Positions 8,313 to 17,499 of a stretch of 64,000 bases of DNA are shown in pieces; within the stretch, counting starts at the first letter, position 1; every line of letters starts with the position of its first letter. A program made the position numbers and the translations under genes. Origin of the DNA: Clostridium sporogenes (GTDB lineage Bacteria > Bacillota > Clostridia > Clostridiales > Clostridiaceae); contig NZ_CP011663.1 of the NCBI RefSeq assembly GCF_001020205.1, forward strand, positions 2,852,001 through 2,916,000. Reading direction: 5' to 3'. A model generated the notes under the pieces. It searched no databases. It saw only the letters and a list, made by a program, of their open reading frames with translations, and was not told the origin of the DNA.

Positions 8313-9794
8313 TTATAATATGATACAGATAAGTCCTCCATTACCCTCATTTATTATCTTTTGAAGAGTTTTTTGTATCTTAACCTGTACATCCTCTGGC
8401 ATTCTGTATAATTTATTTTGTAGTCCCTCTTTAACCAATACTTCTAAAGATTTACCAAACATATTACTTTGCCATATCTTTGATGGATCTGTTTCAAATT
8501 CTTCTAACAGAGATTTTAGCATTTCTTCGCTTTCCTTTTCTGTTCCCATTATTGGGGATACTTCTGTTTCAATATCGGCCCTTATAAAATGTAATGAAGG
8601 TGCACTAGCCTTTAATTTTACTCCATATCTATTGCCTTGTTTTACTATTTCAGGCTCTTCTAATTTCATTTCTGTAAGTTGTGGTGCCACCAAACCATAC
8701 CCCGTATCTTTTACATCCTCCAGAGCCTCTGCTATTCTATCATATTCTATTTTTGCTTTATTCATAGTTTCAACTATTTTTAATAAATCATTTTCGTTTT
8801 CTATTTCCCTATTACAAACTTCTCCTATTATTTTATAGAACAGATCTTCTTTCGGCTTTAAAGCTATTCGAGCTGTTCCTTCTCCCATATTCATCTCATT
8901 TAATGTAGAATTATCTAAAAATTCAAATTCATATAGATTTTCCATAGATTTTTTTATGTCACGTACTTTATATATTTCCTTTGCCATATTTTTTACTACA
9001 TTTATAAAATCAGCTTTTAACCAATGTTCCGGCTTTAACTCTTCTATCCAAGCTGGCATATCTATATTTACTTCTTTTATAGGGAACTCTTTAAGTACTC
9101 TTTGGAAAACATTAGTCATATCTTCTTCTTTCATATTTAAAATATCCATAGTTTGTACTGGTACATCATACTTTTCTTCAAGACTCTTTCTTAGCTCTAT
9201 AGTTTCCGGTTCATATGGATGTGATGAGTTTAAAACTATTATAAAAGGCTTGTTTATAGATTTTAACTCTTCTACAACCCTTTCTTCTACTTCTACATAG
9301 CTTTCTCTATCTATATCTGTTATAGATCCATCTGTGGTAATTAAAAGTCCTATGGTAGAATGTTCGTTTATAACCTTCTTAGTTCCAATTTCTGCTGCCT
9401 CTTCAAAAGGTATTTCATAATCATACCATGGTGTTGTAACCATTTTAGGCTTATCCTCTTCCTCCATATAGCCTAGAGCTCCATTCACAATATAACCTAC
9501 ACAGTCCACCATTCTAACTTTAAATTTAGTATCATTTTCTAAACTTACTTCTACAGCTTCATTAGGTACAAATTTTGGTTCTGTAGTATGGATAGCTTTA
9601 CCTGAAGAACTTTGAGGAAGTTCATCTTTAGCCCTTTGTTTTTTATAAGCATTTTCTATCTTTGGTATAACCATTTTTTCCATAAATTTTTTTATGAAAG
9701 TAGATTTTCCTGTTCTAACAGGTCCAACTACTCCTACATAAATATCTCCTTGGGTTCTTTCTGCGATATCTTTGTATATATTAAAATTATCCAA
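8313..9794 (-). CDS. spoIVA: Stage IV sporulation protein A (spore coat morphogenetic ATPase)
   Basis: An ATP-driven polymerising protein that coats the forespore surface in the mother cell and is the platform for coat assembly. The Walker A-like motif GPVRTGKST lies at residues 24-32, the GTPase-like core continues with MVDCVGY and TDGSI, and the protein ends in the family's GGLICIIL tail, which inserts at the forespore membrane. Length (493) is standard. Translation starts at TTG (9792-9794), 6 nt after GGGGGG. It is monocistronic. Expression is expected from mother-cell sigma-E; only a weak match to such a promoter is visible upstream. Confidence 0.97.
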   Translation of the reverse strand: MDNFNIYKDIAERTQGDIYVGVVGPVRTGKSTFIKKFMEKMVIPKIENAYKKQRAKDELPQSSSGKAIHTTEPKFVPNEAVEVSLENDTKFKVRMVDCVGYIVNGALGYMEEEDKPKMVTTPWYDYEIPFEEAAEIGTKKVINEHSTIGLLITTDGSITDIDRESYVEVEERVVEELKSINKPFIIVLNSSHPYEPETIELRKSLEEKYDVPVQTMDILNMKEEDMTNVFQRVLKEFPIKEVNIDMPAWIEELKPEHWLKADFINVVKNMAKEIYKVRDIKKSMENLYEFEFLDNSTLNEMNMGEGTARIALKPKEDLFYKIIGEVCNREIENENDLLKIVETMNKAKIEYDRIAEALEDVKDTGYGLVAPQLTEMKLEEPEIVKQGNRYGVKLKASAPSLHFIRADIETEVSPIMGTEKESEEMLKSLLEEFETDPSKIWQSNMFGKSLEVLVKEGLQNKLYRMPEDVQVKIQKTLQKIINEGNGGLICIIL

Positions 9795-10271
9795 ATTATA
9801 CCCCCCAATATTATAATATTAACATTATATATATACTACTAGTTACTAACATTTATTCCTAAAAATAAAGCATTATAAAATTTTTTATATATTAATTTAT
9901 ATCCTTACCCTTTCATATTATAAATTAAATTAGATGATGATAATATACTTCCTTATTAACAATATAAGTTTATACATTTTATGTTTAATTTAACAATTAT
10001 ATTAATTATCTAAACCTTATACTAAGATGTCAAATTAACTCTTTGTTCTATTTTATTTTTTATATTAAAATTGCTTCTTTTCAACTCATCTAATTTTAAA
10101 ATAAAAAATATTAATATATTATTATCAAGATTGTAGAGATTTGATTAGAACAGCAGATTAAATTAGTTTTTATATCAAAAAAAAAAATCATCATATTATA
10201 TTATATAGCATATGCCAAAAGTTTAAATTTCATTAAGAAACCTATAATTATATAAACAGAAGGTGATTTAT
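9795..10271. other. 477-bp divergent intergenic region
   Basis: Very AT-rich region between the divergent spoIVA and collagen-like genes, expected to hold both promoters. A sigma-E-like arrangement for spoIVA (GAATAAAT near 9855, then GTATATAT) is weak because the -10 departs from CATACANT. An 11-A homopolymer at 10177-10187 lies about 85 bp before the collagen-like start. No ORF is visible. Confidence 0.4.
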
Positions 10272-10859
10272 TTGAGTAATAAGTGTAAAGTGATATTAGT
10301 ACCAAGTTGTGGTAAATGCACTTTCCCACCTGGCCCTACTGGACCTCAAGGCATTACTGGTACTACTGGACCTCAAGGCATTACTGGTACTACTGGACCT
10401 CAAGGTGTTACCGGTACTACCGGTATTAACCAACTTGGGACCATATATGTTTATAGAGACCTTACAACTTCTTTGATTGTTAGCACTAATCAGTCTGTAT
10501 CATATAATAATTCTGGTCCAATAAATCCTATTTCCTTATATAGCTTCACTCCTCCAAGCACTAATATAACTATAAATGAACCAGGGATTTATAGAATATC
10601 TTATACTATATTAACAGCAACATCCAATGGAATAGCTGAAGTTTTCATAAATAATGTTCCTGTACCAGGTTCTGCTCATAGAGCAACTGGAAACAATGAA
10701 ATAGTAGGAATAGTAGATACTGAAGTAAACACCGCTCCAGCTCTCCTCCAAATTAGGAATGTTGACACTCAAAATTTAACTATTGTCTCAGCCGCTACTA
10801 TACCTGGAACTATAAGAACTACCGATCCAGCATCAGTTGCTATTCTTAAGATAATATAA
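10272..10859 (+). CDS. Collagen-like, BclA-type exosporium/surface glycoprotein candidate
   Basis: The 195-residue product has a short N-terminal segment with two Cys (PSCGKC), then about a dozen collagen-type G-X-Y triplets rich in GPQ, GIT and GTT, then a ~140-residue beta-rich globular domain. This is the plan of exosporium BclA-type proteins, whose C-terminal domain trimerises and whose Thr-rich triplets are glycosylated. A longer frame starts at GTG 10263, but AGAAGGTGAT fits the TTG at 10272. The gene is monocistronic and next to spoIVA, which supports a spore-surface role; that role is inference. Confidence 0.8.
   Translation: MSNKCKVILVPSCGKCTFPPGPTGPQGITGTTGPQGITGTTGPQGVTGTTGINQLGTIYVYRDLTTSLIVSTNQSVSYNNSGPINPISLYSFTPPSTNITINEPGIYRISYTILTATSNGIAEVFINNVPVPGSAHRATGNNEIVGIVDTEVNTAPALLQIRNVDTQNLTIVSAATIPGTIRTTDPASVAILKII
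10341..10421 (+). repeat. Three 27-bp tandem repeats encoding collagen triplets
   Basis: Units at 10341-10367, 10368-10394 and 10395-10421 begin GGACCTCAAGG and each encode three G-X-Y triplets. The first two are identical; the third differs at a few bases. Such units readily change number by slippage, so repeat count probably varies between strains. Confidence 0.9.
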
Positions 10860-10860
10860 A

Positions 10861-10913
10861 AAATCACTAATCTAAAAGTTAGAAAACATCTTCTAACTTT
10901 AGATTAGTGATTT
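10861..10913. terminator. Bidirectional terminator between collagen-like gene and gpsA
   Basis: A 24-bp near-perfect stem (AAATCACTAATCTAAAAGTT paired with its complement) with a short AACATC loop lies right after the plus-strand stop codon and before the 3' end of gpsA. The outer bases supply T-rich tails both ways, fitting two convergent genes. Confidence 0.85.
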
Positions 10914-10929
10914 ATCTATAACTGATATA

Positions 10930-11928
10930 TTAAACCATTTCCATTTTTTTATCTCTAGTCATAAGTTCATAAACTCCATAATTGGGTTCTTTATTTTCAA
11001 ATAAAACTTTATATAATGTATCTGTTATAGGCATTTCTACATCTAGCTTTTCTTTTAATGTATAAAAGGCTCTACAAGCTTTTATCCCTTCTACTACCAT
11101 ACCTACCTCTTCTATTGCTTCTTCTGTGCTATAACCTTTACCAATTAATATACCAGCCCTTCTATTTCTACTATGCATACTTGTGCAAGTAACTATTAAA
11201 TCTCCCATACCAGTGAGACCTGAAAATGTTTCCTGTTTACCTCCAAGCTTTGTACCTATTCTTATTATTTCACTCATACCTCTTGTCATTAAAGCTGCCT
11301 TTGTGTTATCCCCATAACCTATACCATCAGATACACCTGCGGCTAAAGCTATAATATTTTTAACGGCTCCTCCTATTTCGACCCCTATTAAATCATCATT
11401 GGTATACACTCTAAATTTATTAGTCATGAAAAGATCTTGAACTTTTTTAGCTATATCCATATGCTTTGAAGACACAACTACCGTAGTAGGTATATCTTGA
11501 GCCACTTCTTCTGCATGACTAGGCCCTGACAACACTACTATAGGATTATTAGGCAATTCTTCTTCTATAACCTCAGATAATCTTTTCCCTGTATCCTCTT
11601 CTATACCTTTAGCTATACTTACTATTGTTTGATTTTCTTTTATGAAAGGCTGTATTTTTTTGCATACCTGTCTTATCACATGAGAAGGTACTGCTAATAC
11701 TATAAATTCACATTTCTCTATACTTTTTTCTATTTCATTATAAGCTTTTATCCCCGCAGGTATTACTACTTTAGGTAAATATTTTATATTTTCTTTTTTG
11801 ATATTTATATCCTCTATTATGTTATTTTTTCTATGCCATATGTTAACTTTCAATCCTTTTTTACCTAACATCACAGCTAAAGCTGTTCCAAAACTACCTG
11901 CCCCTAAAAAACAAACTGTTGAATCCAT
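10930..11928 (-). CDS. gpsA: Glycerol-3-phosphate dehydrogenase [NAD(P)+]
   Basis: Reduces dihydroxyacetone phosphate to sn-glycerol-3-phosphate for phospholipid synthesis. The dinucleotide-binding GAGSFGTALA begins near residue 9, and later GPSHAEEV and the catalytic-Lys segment GGAVKNIIALAAG are all present. A longer frame starts at a GTG (11949), but GGAAGG lies 6 nt before the ATG at 11928, giving 332 residues as in the family. It follows der at a distance of 166 bp; the der-gpsA order is common in Firmicutes. Confidence 0.96.
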   Translation of the reverse strand: MDSTVCFLGAGSFGTALAVMLGKKGLKVNIWHRKNNIIEDINIKKENIKYLPKVVIPAGIKAYNEIEKSIEKCEFIVLAVPSHVIRQVCKKIQPFIKENQTIVSIAKGIEEDTGKRLSEVIEEELPNNPIVVLSGPSHAEEVAQDIPTTVVVSSKHMDIAKKVQDLFMTNKFRVYTNDDLIGVEIGGAVKNIIALAAGVSDGIGYGDNTKAALMTRGMSEIIRIGTKLGGKQETFSGLTGMGDLIVTCTSMHSRNRRAGILIGKGYSTEEAIEEVGMVVEGIKACRAFYTLKEKLDVEMPITDTLYKVLFENKEPNYGVYELMTRDKKMEMV

Positions 11929-12038
11929 CTTATTCCTTCCTTTCTCCACCAGTTAATTATTAACCTAATTTTTATTTTCAATTGATATTTAAAATTAATT
12001 TAAATAAATAGGTTTATATTAAAAATTCCTATATATTC

Positions 12039-12072
12039 ACTGCCACTTAAAACTCTTTGTTTTAGTGGCAGT
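12039..12072. other. Hairpin downstream of der
   Basis: Stem ACTGCCACT...AGTGGCAGT with inner AAAAC/GTTTT pairs, 23 bp after the der stop. Neither side has a clean T tract, so it may be an RNA-stability or processing hairpin and not a strong terminator. Confidence 0.5.
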
Positions 12073-12094
12073 TATCTATAGGACATCCTTAAAT

Positions 12095-13414
12095 TTATTT
12101 TTCTTTTCTTTCTCTAAATTCTAATTTTATTCCTGTACCCTGGAAATCAAAATTTTCTCTTAATTGATTTTCTAAATATCTTTGATAAGAGAAATGTATA
12201 CAAGCTGGATCATTTACAAAGAAAACAAAAGTTGGTGGTTTTGTTCCTATCTGAGTTACGTAGTAAATTTTTAATCTTTTTGTCCCTACTATAGGAGGTT
12301 CTTTCATCATAATAGCTTGACTTATTACATCATTTAAGACCCCTGTTTTTACTCTCTTAGTATAATTATCATAACATTCTTTAGCAGTTTGTAAAACTTT
12401 TACAACTCTTTGACCTGTTTTAGCAGATATAAATAAATATTTTGCATAAGCCATGAAGGATAAATTAACTTTTAACTCTTTTTTAAATTTATCCATAGTC
12501 TTATCATCCTTTTCTACTAAATCCCATTTATTAACTATAACTAAAATAGCCTTATTTAAATCATGAGCATATCCTATTATTTTTTGATCCTGTTCAGATA
12601 TTCCCTCTGTAGCATCTATCATAAGGATACATACATCTGCTCTTTCTATAGATGCATAAGTTCTTATTACAGAGTATCTTTCTATTTCTTCTTTCACTTT
12701 ACTCTTACGTCTTAATCCTGCTGTATCTATTAAAGTAAACTCACCAAAATCTGTATTTACATAGCTGTCTATAGAATCTCTTGTAGTTCCTGGAATATTA
12801 CTTACTATAAGTCTTTCTTCCCCTAGCAATTTATTTATAAGAGAGGATTTTCCTACGTTTGGTTTACCTACAAAAGCTATATTTATTCTCTCATCCTCTT
12901 CTCCATCTGATTTATCATCTTTAAAATGTTCTACAACTCTGTCTAACATATCACCTAAACCTAACGCCTGTGATGAGGATATAGTTACAGGATCTCCTAT
13001 ACCCAAATTATAAAACTCATAAGCATTATCTTCATCCTTTAGTTTGTCAATTTTATTTACTACTAGTACTACAGGTTTTTTACTTTTTCTAAGCATTTGT
13101 GCTACTTCTTCGTCTGCTGGTGCTAATCCTTCTTTTCCATCTACTAAAAATATTATTACATTAGCCATTTCTATAGCTATTTGCGCCTGTCTTCTCATTT
13201 GAGATATTATTATATCTTCGCTTTCTGGTTCTATACCACCTGTATCTATCATTGTAAATTTGTAATTTAGCCATTCAGCCTCTGCATAAATCCTATCCCT
13301 TGTTACTCCTGGTGTATCTTGTACTATAGCTATTCTTTTTCCTGCTAATTTATTGAATAGTGTAGATTTACCTACATTAGGTCTTCCTACTATTGCAACT
13401 ATAGGTTTTCCCAT
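12095..13414 (-). CDS. der: Ribosome biogenesis GTPase Der (EngA)
   Basis: An essential GTPase with two tandem G domains that helps mature the 50S subunit. The first P-loop is GRPNVGKST at residues 10-18 with DTPG and NKID; the second is GKPNVGKSS near residue 183 with DTAG and NKWD, followed by the C-terminal KH-like domain. Length (439) is standard. It lies 2 bp after the PDZ/radical-SAM gene, so the pair is probably one transcript, the usual clostridial arrangement. Confidence 0.97.
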   Translation of the reverse strand: MGKPIVAIVGRPNVGKSTLFNKLAGKRIAIVQDTPGVTRDRIYAEAEWLNYKFTMIDTGGIEPESEDIIISQMRRQAQIAIEMANVIIFLVDGKEGLAPADEEVAQMLRKSKKPVVLVVNKIDKLKDEDNAYEFYNLGIGDPVTISSSQALGLGDMLDRVVEHFKDDKSDGEEDERINIAFVGKPNVGKSSLINKLLGEERLIVSNIPGTTRDSIDSYVNTDFGEFTLIDTAGLRRKSKVKEEIERYSVIRTYASIERADVCILMIDATEGISEQDQKIIGYAHDLNKAILVIVNKWDLVEKDDKTMDKFKKELKVNLSFMAYAKYLFISAKTGQRVVKVLQTAKECYDNYTKRVKTGVLNDVISQAIMMKEPPIVGTKRLKIYYVTQIGTKPPTFVFFVNDPACIHFSYQRYLENQLRENFDFQGTGIKLEFRERKEK

Positions 13415-13416
13415 TT

Positions 13417-14751
13417 TTATTCCTCCCTGCTATGTTTGTTTATTATATCTATTAAGTCTTCTCCTGTATAATCGCATACTAAAATTTCTCTTTTTAAACT
13501 TTTGCTTAATTCTTTTAGTGTTACATCATCTAAGAAAACTTGTTCGGATATATCTGCTAATTCATATCCTTTTCTAAGCATTACATCTGGAATTATAACA
13601 TACTTTCCTAAATTTTTCTCCTGTGTTTGTTCTATTATATCCTTGGCTGTTATAAGTCCAGCTACAGTAATGGTCTTTCCAAAAAAATTATTATCTATTT
13701 TTATAACTTCTATATCTATGTCATTATTATAATTGTTTATTATTCTACTAGCCTCTAGTATTTCTTTATAAGCAGATTGTCCTGTTATAAGTGAAAAACT
13801 CCCCTTAACTTTGGTTGAAAGTTTTTTTATATTATTTTTTATATTATTCCTAAATATCCTTATAACACCTACGCCATCTTCTAATTGATGAAATCCATCA
13901 TAAAATTGTTCTTTAGGAATTTCCCTTTCTGCTATAACATAAAATTCATCAGATAGTCTTACAAATGGCTTTCCTATTTCCTTTATAAATTTATTTTGAT
14001 ATTCTTCTACCATATCTAATTCTTTATTAGCAGTTTCCTTATTAAAAAGTTCAAACTGATATAAGCCTTCCCTAAATTTTGTAACTCCTATAGGAACTAC
14101 TGCTAAATTCTCTACCTGAGGATAAAGAGCATATAAATCTTCTATGGTTCTTTTTAGTTCTTCTGCATTATTAAGCCCGGGGCATAAAACCACCTGACAA
14201 TTCATTTTTATACCACCCTCAGCTAATTTCTTCATTCTTTCATATATGTTTCCTGCAAATCTATTATTTAAAAGTTCAACCCTAAGTTCTGGATTTGTGG
14301 TATGTACAGATATATTTATAGGACTTATTTTATAATTTATTATTCTTTCTATGTCTTCATCCTTCATATTTGTAAGAGTAAGGAAATTTCCTTGAAGAAA
14401 AGATAATCTTGAATCGTCATCTTTAAAATAAAGAGTTTTTCTCATACCCTTTGGTAGTTGATCTATAAAACAAAACAAACAATTATTATGGCATCTTTGA
14501 GGTACATCTAGTATGGCTGCCTTAAATTCTATCCCTAAATCCTCATCATAATCCTTTTCTATTTCAAGCTCCCAAAGTTCCCCATTACTTTTTTCTATCC
14601 CAACTTCTAAGTATTCATCACAAACTAAAAATTTATAGTCAATAATGTCTTTAACTTCTTTATTATTTATAGACAGTAAAAAATCTCCCTTTTCTATTTC
14701 AAGTTCCTCTGCTATACTACCTCTTTCTACTTTTAGTATTTCCTTTTTCAT
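13417..14751 (-). CDS. PDZ-like / radical-SAM family protein (DUF512)
   Basis: A member of the DUF512 family found next to der in many clostridia; its reaction is unknown. Residues about 1-60 form a PDZ-like segment (VERGSIAEELEIEKGDFLLS). A CHNNCLFC motif near residue 80 has the CxxxCxxC spacing that binds the radical-SAM 4Fe-4S cluster, and the DUF512 domain fills the C-terminal half. A longer frame begins at 14781, but GGAG lies 8 nt before the ATG at 14751, giving 444 residues. Its coupling to der suggests a link to ribosome or translation functions; that is inference. Confidence 0.88.
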   Translation of the reverse strand: MKKEILKVERGSIAEELEIEKGDFLLSINNKEVKDIIDYKFLVCDEYLEVGIEKSNGELWELEIEKDYDEDLGIEFKAAILDVPQRCHNNCLFCFIDQLPKGMRKTLYFKDDDSRLSFLQGNFLTLTNMKDEDIERIINYKISPINISVHTTNPELRVELLNNRFAGNIYERMKKLAEGGIKMNCQVVLCPGLNNAEELKRTIEDLYALYPQVENLAVVPIGVTKFREGLYQFELFNKETANKELDMVEEYQNKFIKEIGKPFVRLSDEFYVIAEREIPKEQFYDGFHQLEDGVGVIRIFRNNIKNNIKKLSTKVKGSFSLITGQSAYKEILEASRIINNYNNDIDIEVIKIDNNFFGKTITVAGLITAKDIIEQTQEKNLGKYVIIPDVMLRKGYELADISEQVFLDDVTLKELSKSLKREILVCDYTGEDLIDIINKHSREE

Positions 14752-15169
14752 TTTTTCAACTCCAAATTTTATATTTATCATTAAATTATATTACATTAAT
14801 ATAGTAATTTAGTCAATTTACAACTTAAAATTCAATTTTAAAAATAGAAAAGTAATAATTTTATCTTTTTAGTAATATTCATATATTGAAAAGTAATTGT
14901 TATAAACAAACTCCCTCTGAAGCTAAGAGCTCTGTTTATAATATTATTTACTATTTTAAGCATTATAAACAAATATATAATATAAAAAAACAAAACACTT
15001 CATAGAATTTATGGAAGCTCAGCATTTTAAAATACATACTTTCCATTTTATCTTAGAAGTGCTACAGAATATATTTAAATAAATCTTATTAACTTTTTAA
15101 TATAATGTTTTTATTATATATTATTTTTAAAAATTAGCCTATTATTTTCTATATTATTATTTTAAAGTT
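14752..15169. other. 418-bp gap between DUF512 gene and phoU
   Basis: AT-rich and without ORFs. It contains a hairpin-bounded 42-bp block at 14900-14941 (TTATAAACA / TGTTTATAA ends) whose interior resembles one end of the dispersed repeat at 2714-2939. No clear terminator was found for phoU. Confidence 0.45.
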
Positions 15170-15823
15170 TTATTCATTCATATCTATATGTTCTCCTGTT
15201 ATTAAATAAATAGTCCATTCACATATATTAGTGGCATGATCCGCTATTCTTTCTAAATATTTACAAATAAATAAAAATTGTGTAAGTTGATTTATACTTT
15301 CTTTTCTTTCTATCATTGTATCTATAGACTCTTTAAAAGCAGTTTTATAGATATAATCTATTTGATCATCTAAAGTACAAGCCTCATAAGCTCCTTCTTT
15401 ATTTTCATTCACATAACAATCCAAAGATTCTTTTATCATATTTTGAACTAAATCTGCCATTTTAGGTATTTTTATTAAAGGCTTAACATACTCTTCATCT
15501 TTTATTTTTTTTGCTATTTTAGCTATATCCACTGCATGATCTGCCATTCTTTCTAAATCCGTAACAATTTTTAGCGTAGTAAATATTTTTCTTAAATCTG
15601 TAGCTAAAGGCTGTTCTTTTGCTATAAGAACTATACATTCATCTTCTATTTCTTTTTCTAGATCATCTACTAAATCATCATTTTTTATAACTTCGTCTGC
15701 TAATTTTTCATCTTTTTTTACTAATGCCTGAATACATGTATTTATTTGTTTTTCTACAATACTGCCCATTCTTAATATACTATTATGAAGCTTTAAAAGT
15801 TCTTTATCAAATACCTTTCTCAA
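15170..15823 (-). CDS. phoU: Phosphate transport system regulator PhoU
   Basis: A helical metal-binding protein that links the Pst transporter to the PhoR kinase and keeps the regulon off when phosphate is sufficient. The 217-residue product has the two PhoU repeats, each with the DLERMADHAVDI / YLERIADHATNI metal-binding signature. Translation starts at TTG after GAAAGGGG. It is last in pstSCAB-phoU, 29 bp after pstB. Confidence 0.96.
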   Translation of the reverse strand: MRKVFDKELLKLHNSILRMGSIVEKQINTCIQALVKKDEKLADEVIKNDDLVDDLEKEIEDECIVLIAKEQPLATDLRKIFTTLKIVTDLERMADHAVDIAKIAKKIKDEEYVKPLIKIPKMADLVQNMIKESLDCYVNENKEGAYEACTLDDQIDYIYKTAFKESIDTMIERKESINQLTQFLFICKYLERIADHATNICEWTIYLITGEHIDMNE

Positions 15824-15852
15824 TCTATTCTTCCCCTTTCATTTAACTAACT

Positions 15853-16602
15853 CTAACCAAATCTACCTGTTATATAATCCTCCGTCCTTTTATCTTTTGG
15901 TTTATAAAATAATTCTTCAGTTTTCCCTACTTCTATTATCTCTCCATTTAAGAAAAATGCTGTGTTATCAGATATTCTTCCTGCTTGTTGCATATTATGT
16001 GTTACTATTATTACCGTATATTTATTTTTAAGCTCATTCATAAGTTCTTCTATTTTAAGAGTAGATATAGGGTCTAGTGCTGAAGTTGGTTCATCCATTA
16101 ACAATATTTTTGGTTCTACAGCTAATGTTCTAGCTATACAAAGTCTTTGCTGTTGTCCTCCTGATAGCCCCAATGCATTTTTTTTAAGCCTATCCTTTAC
16201 CTCTTCCCAAAGGGCTGCTCCTTTTAAACTTTTTTCTACTATTTCATCTAACTTTTCTTTAGTTTTTATGCCATGAATTCTAGGGCCATAGGCTATATTA
16301 TCATATATAGACATAGGAAAAGGATTAGGATTTTGAAATACCATTCCTATTTTCTTTCTAAGATCTATCACATCATAGTCTTTATATATATCTTTTTCCT
16401 CATAATATACGCTACCTTCTATTTTTACAGAATCTATTAAATCATTCATTCTATTTAGAGTTCTTAAAAATGTGGATTTTCCACATCCTGAAGGCCCTAT
16501 TAAAGCAGTAACTTTATTTTTTTCTATATCTATATTTATATTTTTTAAAGCTTTTACATTACCATAATATAAATTTAGCTCCTCTGTTTTAATAATTGCC
16601 AT
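15853..16602 (-). CDS. pstB: Phosphate ABC transporter ATP-binding protein
   Basis: The ATPase of the high-affinity phosphate importer. Walker A GPSGCGKST is at residues 36-44, the Q-loop lies in VFQNPNPFPMSIYDN, the signature reads LSGGQQQRLCIARTLA, and Walker B ILLMDEPTSALDP is followed by the switch His (VTHNMQQA). The 249-residue length and the PFPMSIYDN segment are diagnostic of PstB among ABC ATPases. It sits 12 bp downstream of pstA. Confidence 0.98.
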   Translation of the reverse strand: MAIIKTEELNLYYGNVKALKNINIDIEKNKVTALIGPSGCGKSTFLRTLNRMNDLIDSVKIEGSVYYEEKDIYKDYDVIDLRKKIGMVFQNPNPFPMSIYDNIAYGPRIHGIKTKEKLDEIVEKSLKGAALWEEVKDRLKKNALGLSGGQQQRLCIARTLAVEPKILLMDEPTSALDPISTLKIEELMNELKNKYTVIIVTHNMQQAGRISDNTAFFLNGEIIEVGKTEELFYKPKDKRTEDYITGRFG

Positions 16603-16614
16603 GCCTTTCCCTCC

Positions 16615-17499
16615 TTAATTATCTCCTGTATACATTTTGTGTATTTTTTTGCCTATTACTCTAGCTAATATGTTAAATAATAAAACCATTATAATTAAAA
16701 CCGCTGAAGCTCCATTAGCTACTCTAGCAGCATCAGGTATCATAGCTTCTGAGTTTACTTTCCATATATAAACTGCCAATGTTTCTGCTGGTCTCATTAA
16801 ATTAAGCGGAAAAGCCTTTGAAGTTATATTAGCTGTAAAATTTAAACTAGGGGCACTCATTCCTGCTGTATATAAAAGTGCCGCTGCTTCTCCAAATATT
16901 CTTCCTGCTGCTAATATTATTCCTGTTAAAATTTGAGGAATAGCTGAAGGAAGTACTACTGTTTTTATAGTTTGAAATCTTGTGGCTCCAAGGCCTAAAC
17001 TTGCTTCCTTTATTCCTTTAGAAGCTTCCTTTATAGCATTTTCACTTACCCTAGTTAAAGCTGGCAAATTTAATATGGATATAGCCAATGCTCCTGATAA
17101 AAGAGTAAAACCCCAGTTAGTGATTTTTACAAAAACTAAAAAGCCAAACAATCCAACTACTATAGAAGGAAGAGAAGCCATAGTTTCTATAGAAACTCTA
17201 ACCACATTTAAAAAGAACCCTTCTTTAGCATACTCCGTAAGGTATATTCCAGCTCCTATCCCTATAGGCACTGTAATTATTAAAGATACTACAAGCATAT
17301 AAAAAGAGTTAAATAATTGAGGCCCTATTCCCCCTCCTGCTTCTCCTATTTTAGGATCTGAAAACAAAAATTCTAAATTTAGTGTGCCTACGCCTTTTAT
17401 TAATATATATCCTAAAAGTACTAATAACAATAAAACTATCAATGCGGAAATAAAATATAATATAGCCGTCCAAATTTTATCTATTAATTTAGAATTCAT
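16615..17499 (-). CDS. pstA: Phosphate ABC transporter permease PstA
   Basis: One of two membrane channels of the phosphate importer. The 294 residues form about six hydrophobic helices, with a first segment near residues 13-35 and the permease EAA-type loop (ASLGLGATRFQTIKTVVLP). Its ATG shares one base with the pstC stop (TAATG), indicating coupled synthesis of the two permeases. Confidence 0.96.
   Translation of the reverse strand: MNSKLIDKIWTAILYFISALIVLLLLVLLGYILIKGVGTLNLEFLFSDPKIGEAGGGIGPQLFNSFYMLVVSLIITVPIGIGAGIYLTEYAKEGFFLNVVRVSIETMASLPSIVVGLFGFLVFVKITNWGFTLLSGALAISILNLPALTRVSENAIKEASKGIKEASLGLGATRFQTIKTVVLPSAIPQILTGIILAAGRIFGEAAALLYTAGMSAPSLNFTANITSKAFPLNLMRPAETLAVYIWKVNSEAMIPDAARVANGASAVLIIMVLLFNILARVIGKKIHKMYTGDN

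Noticed and set aside
12039..12072. Strong terminator after der
   Set aside because: The stem is good but no T tract follows on either strand, so it is listed only as a hairpin.
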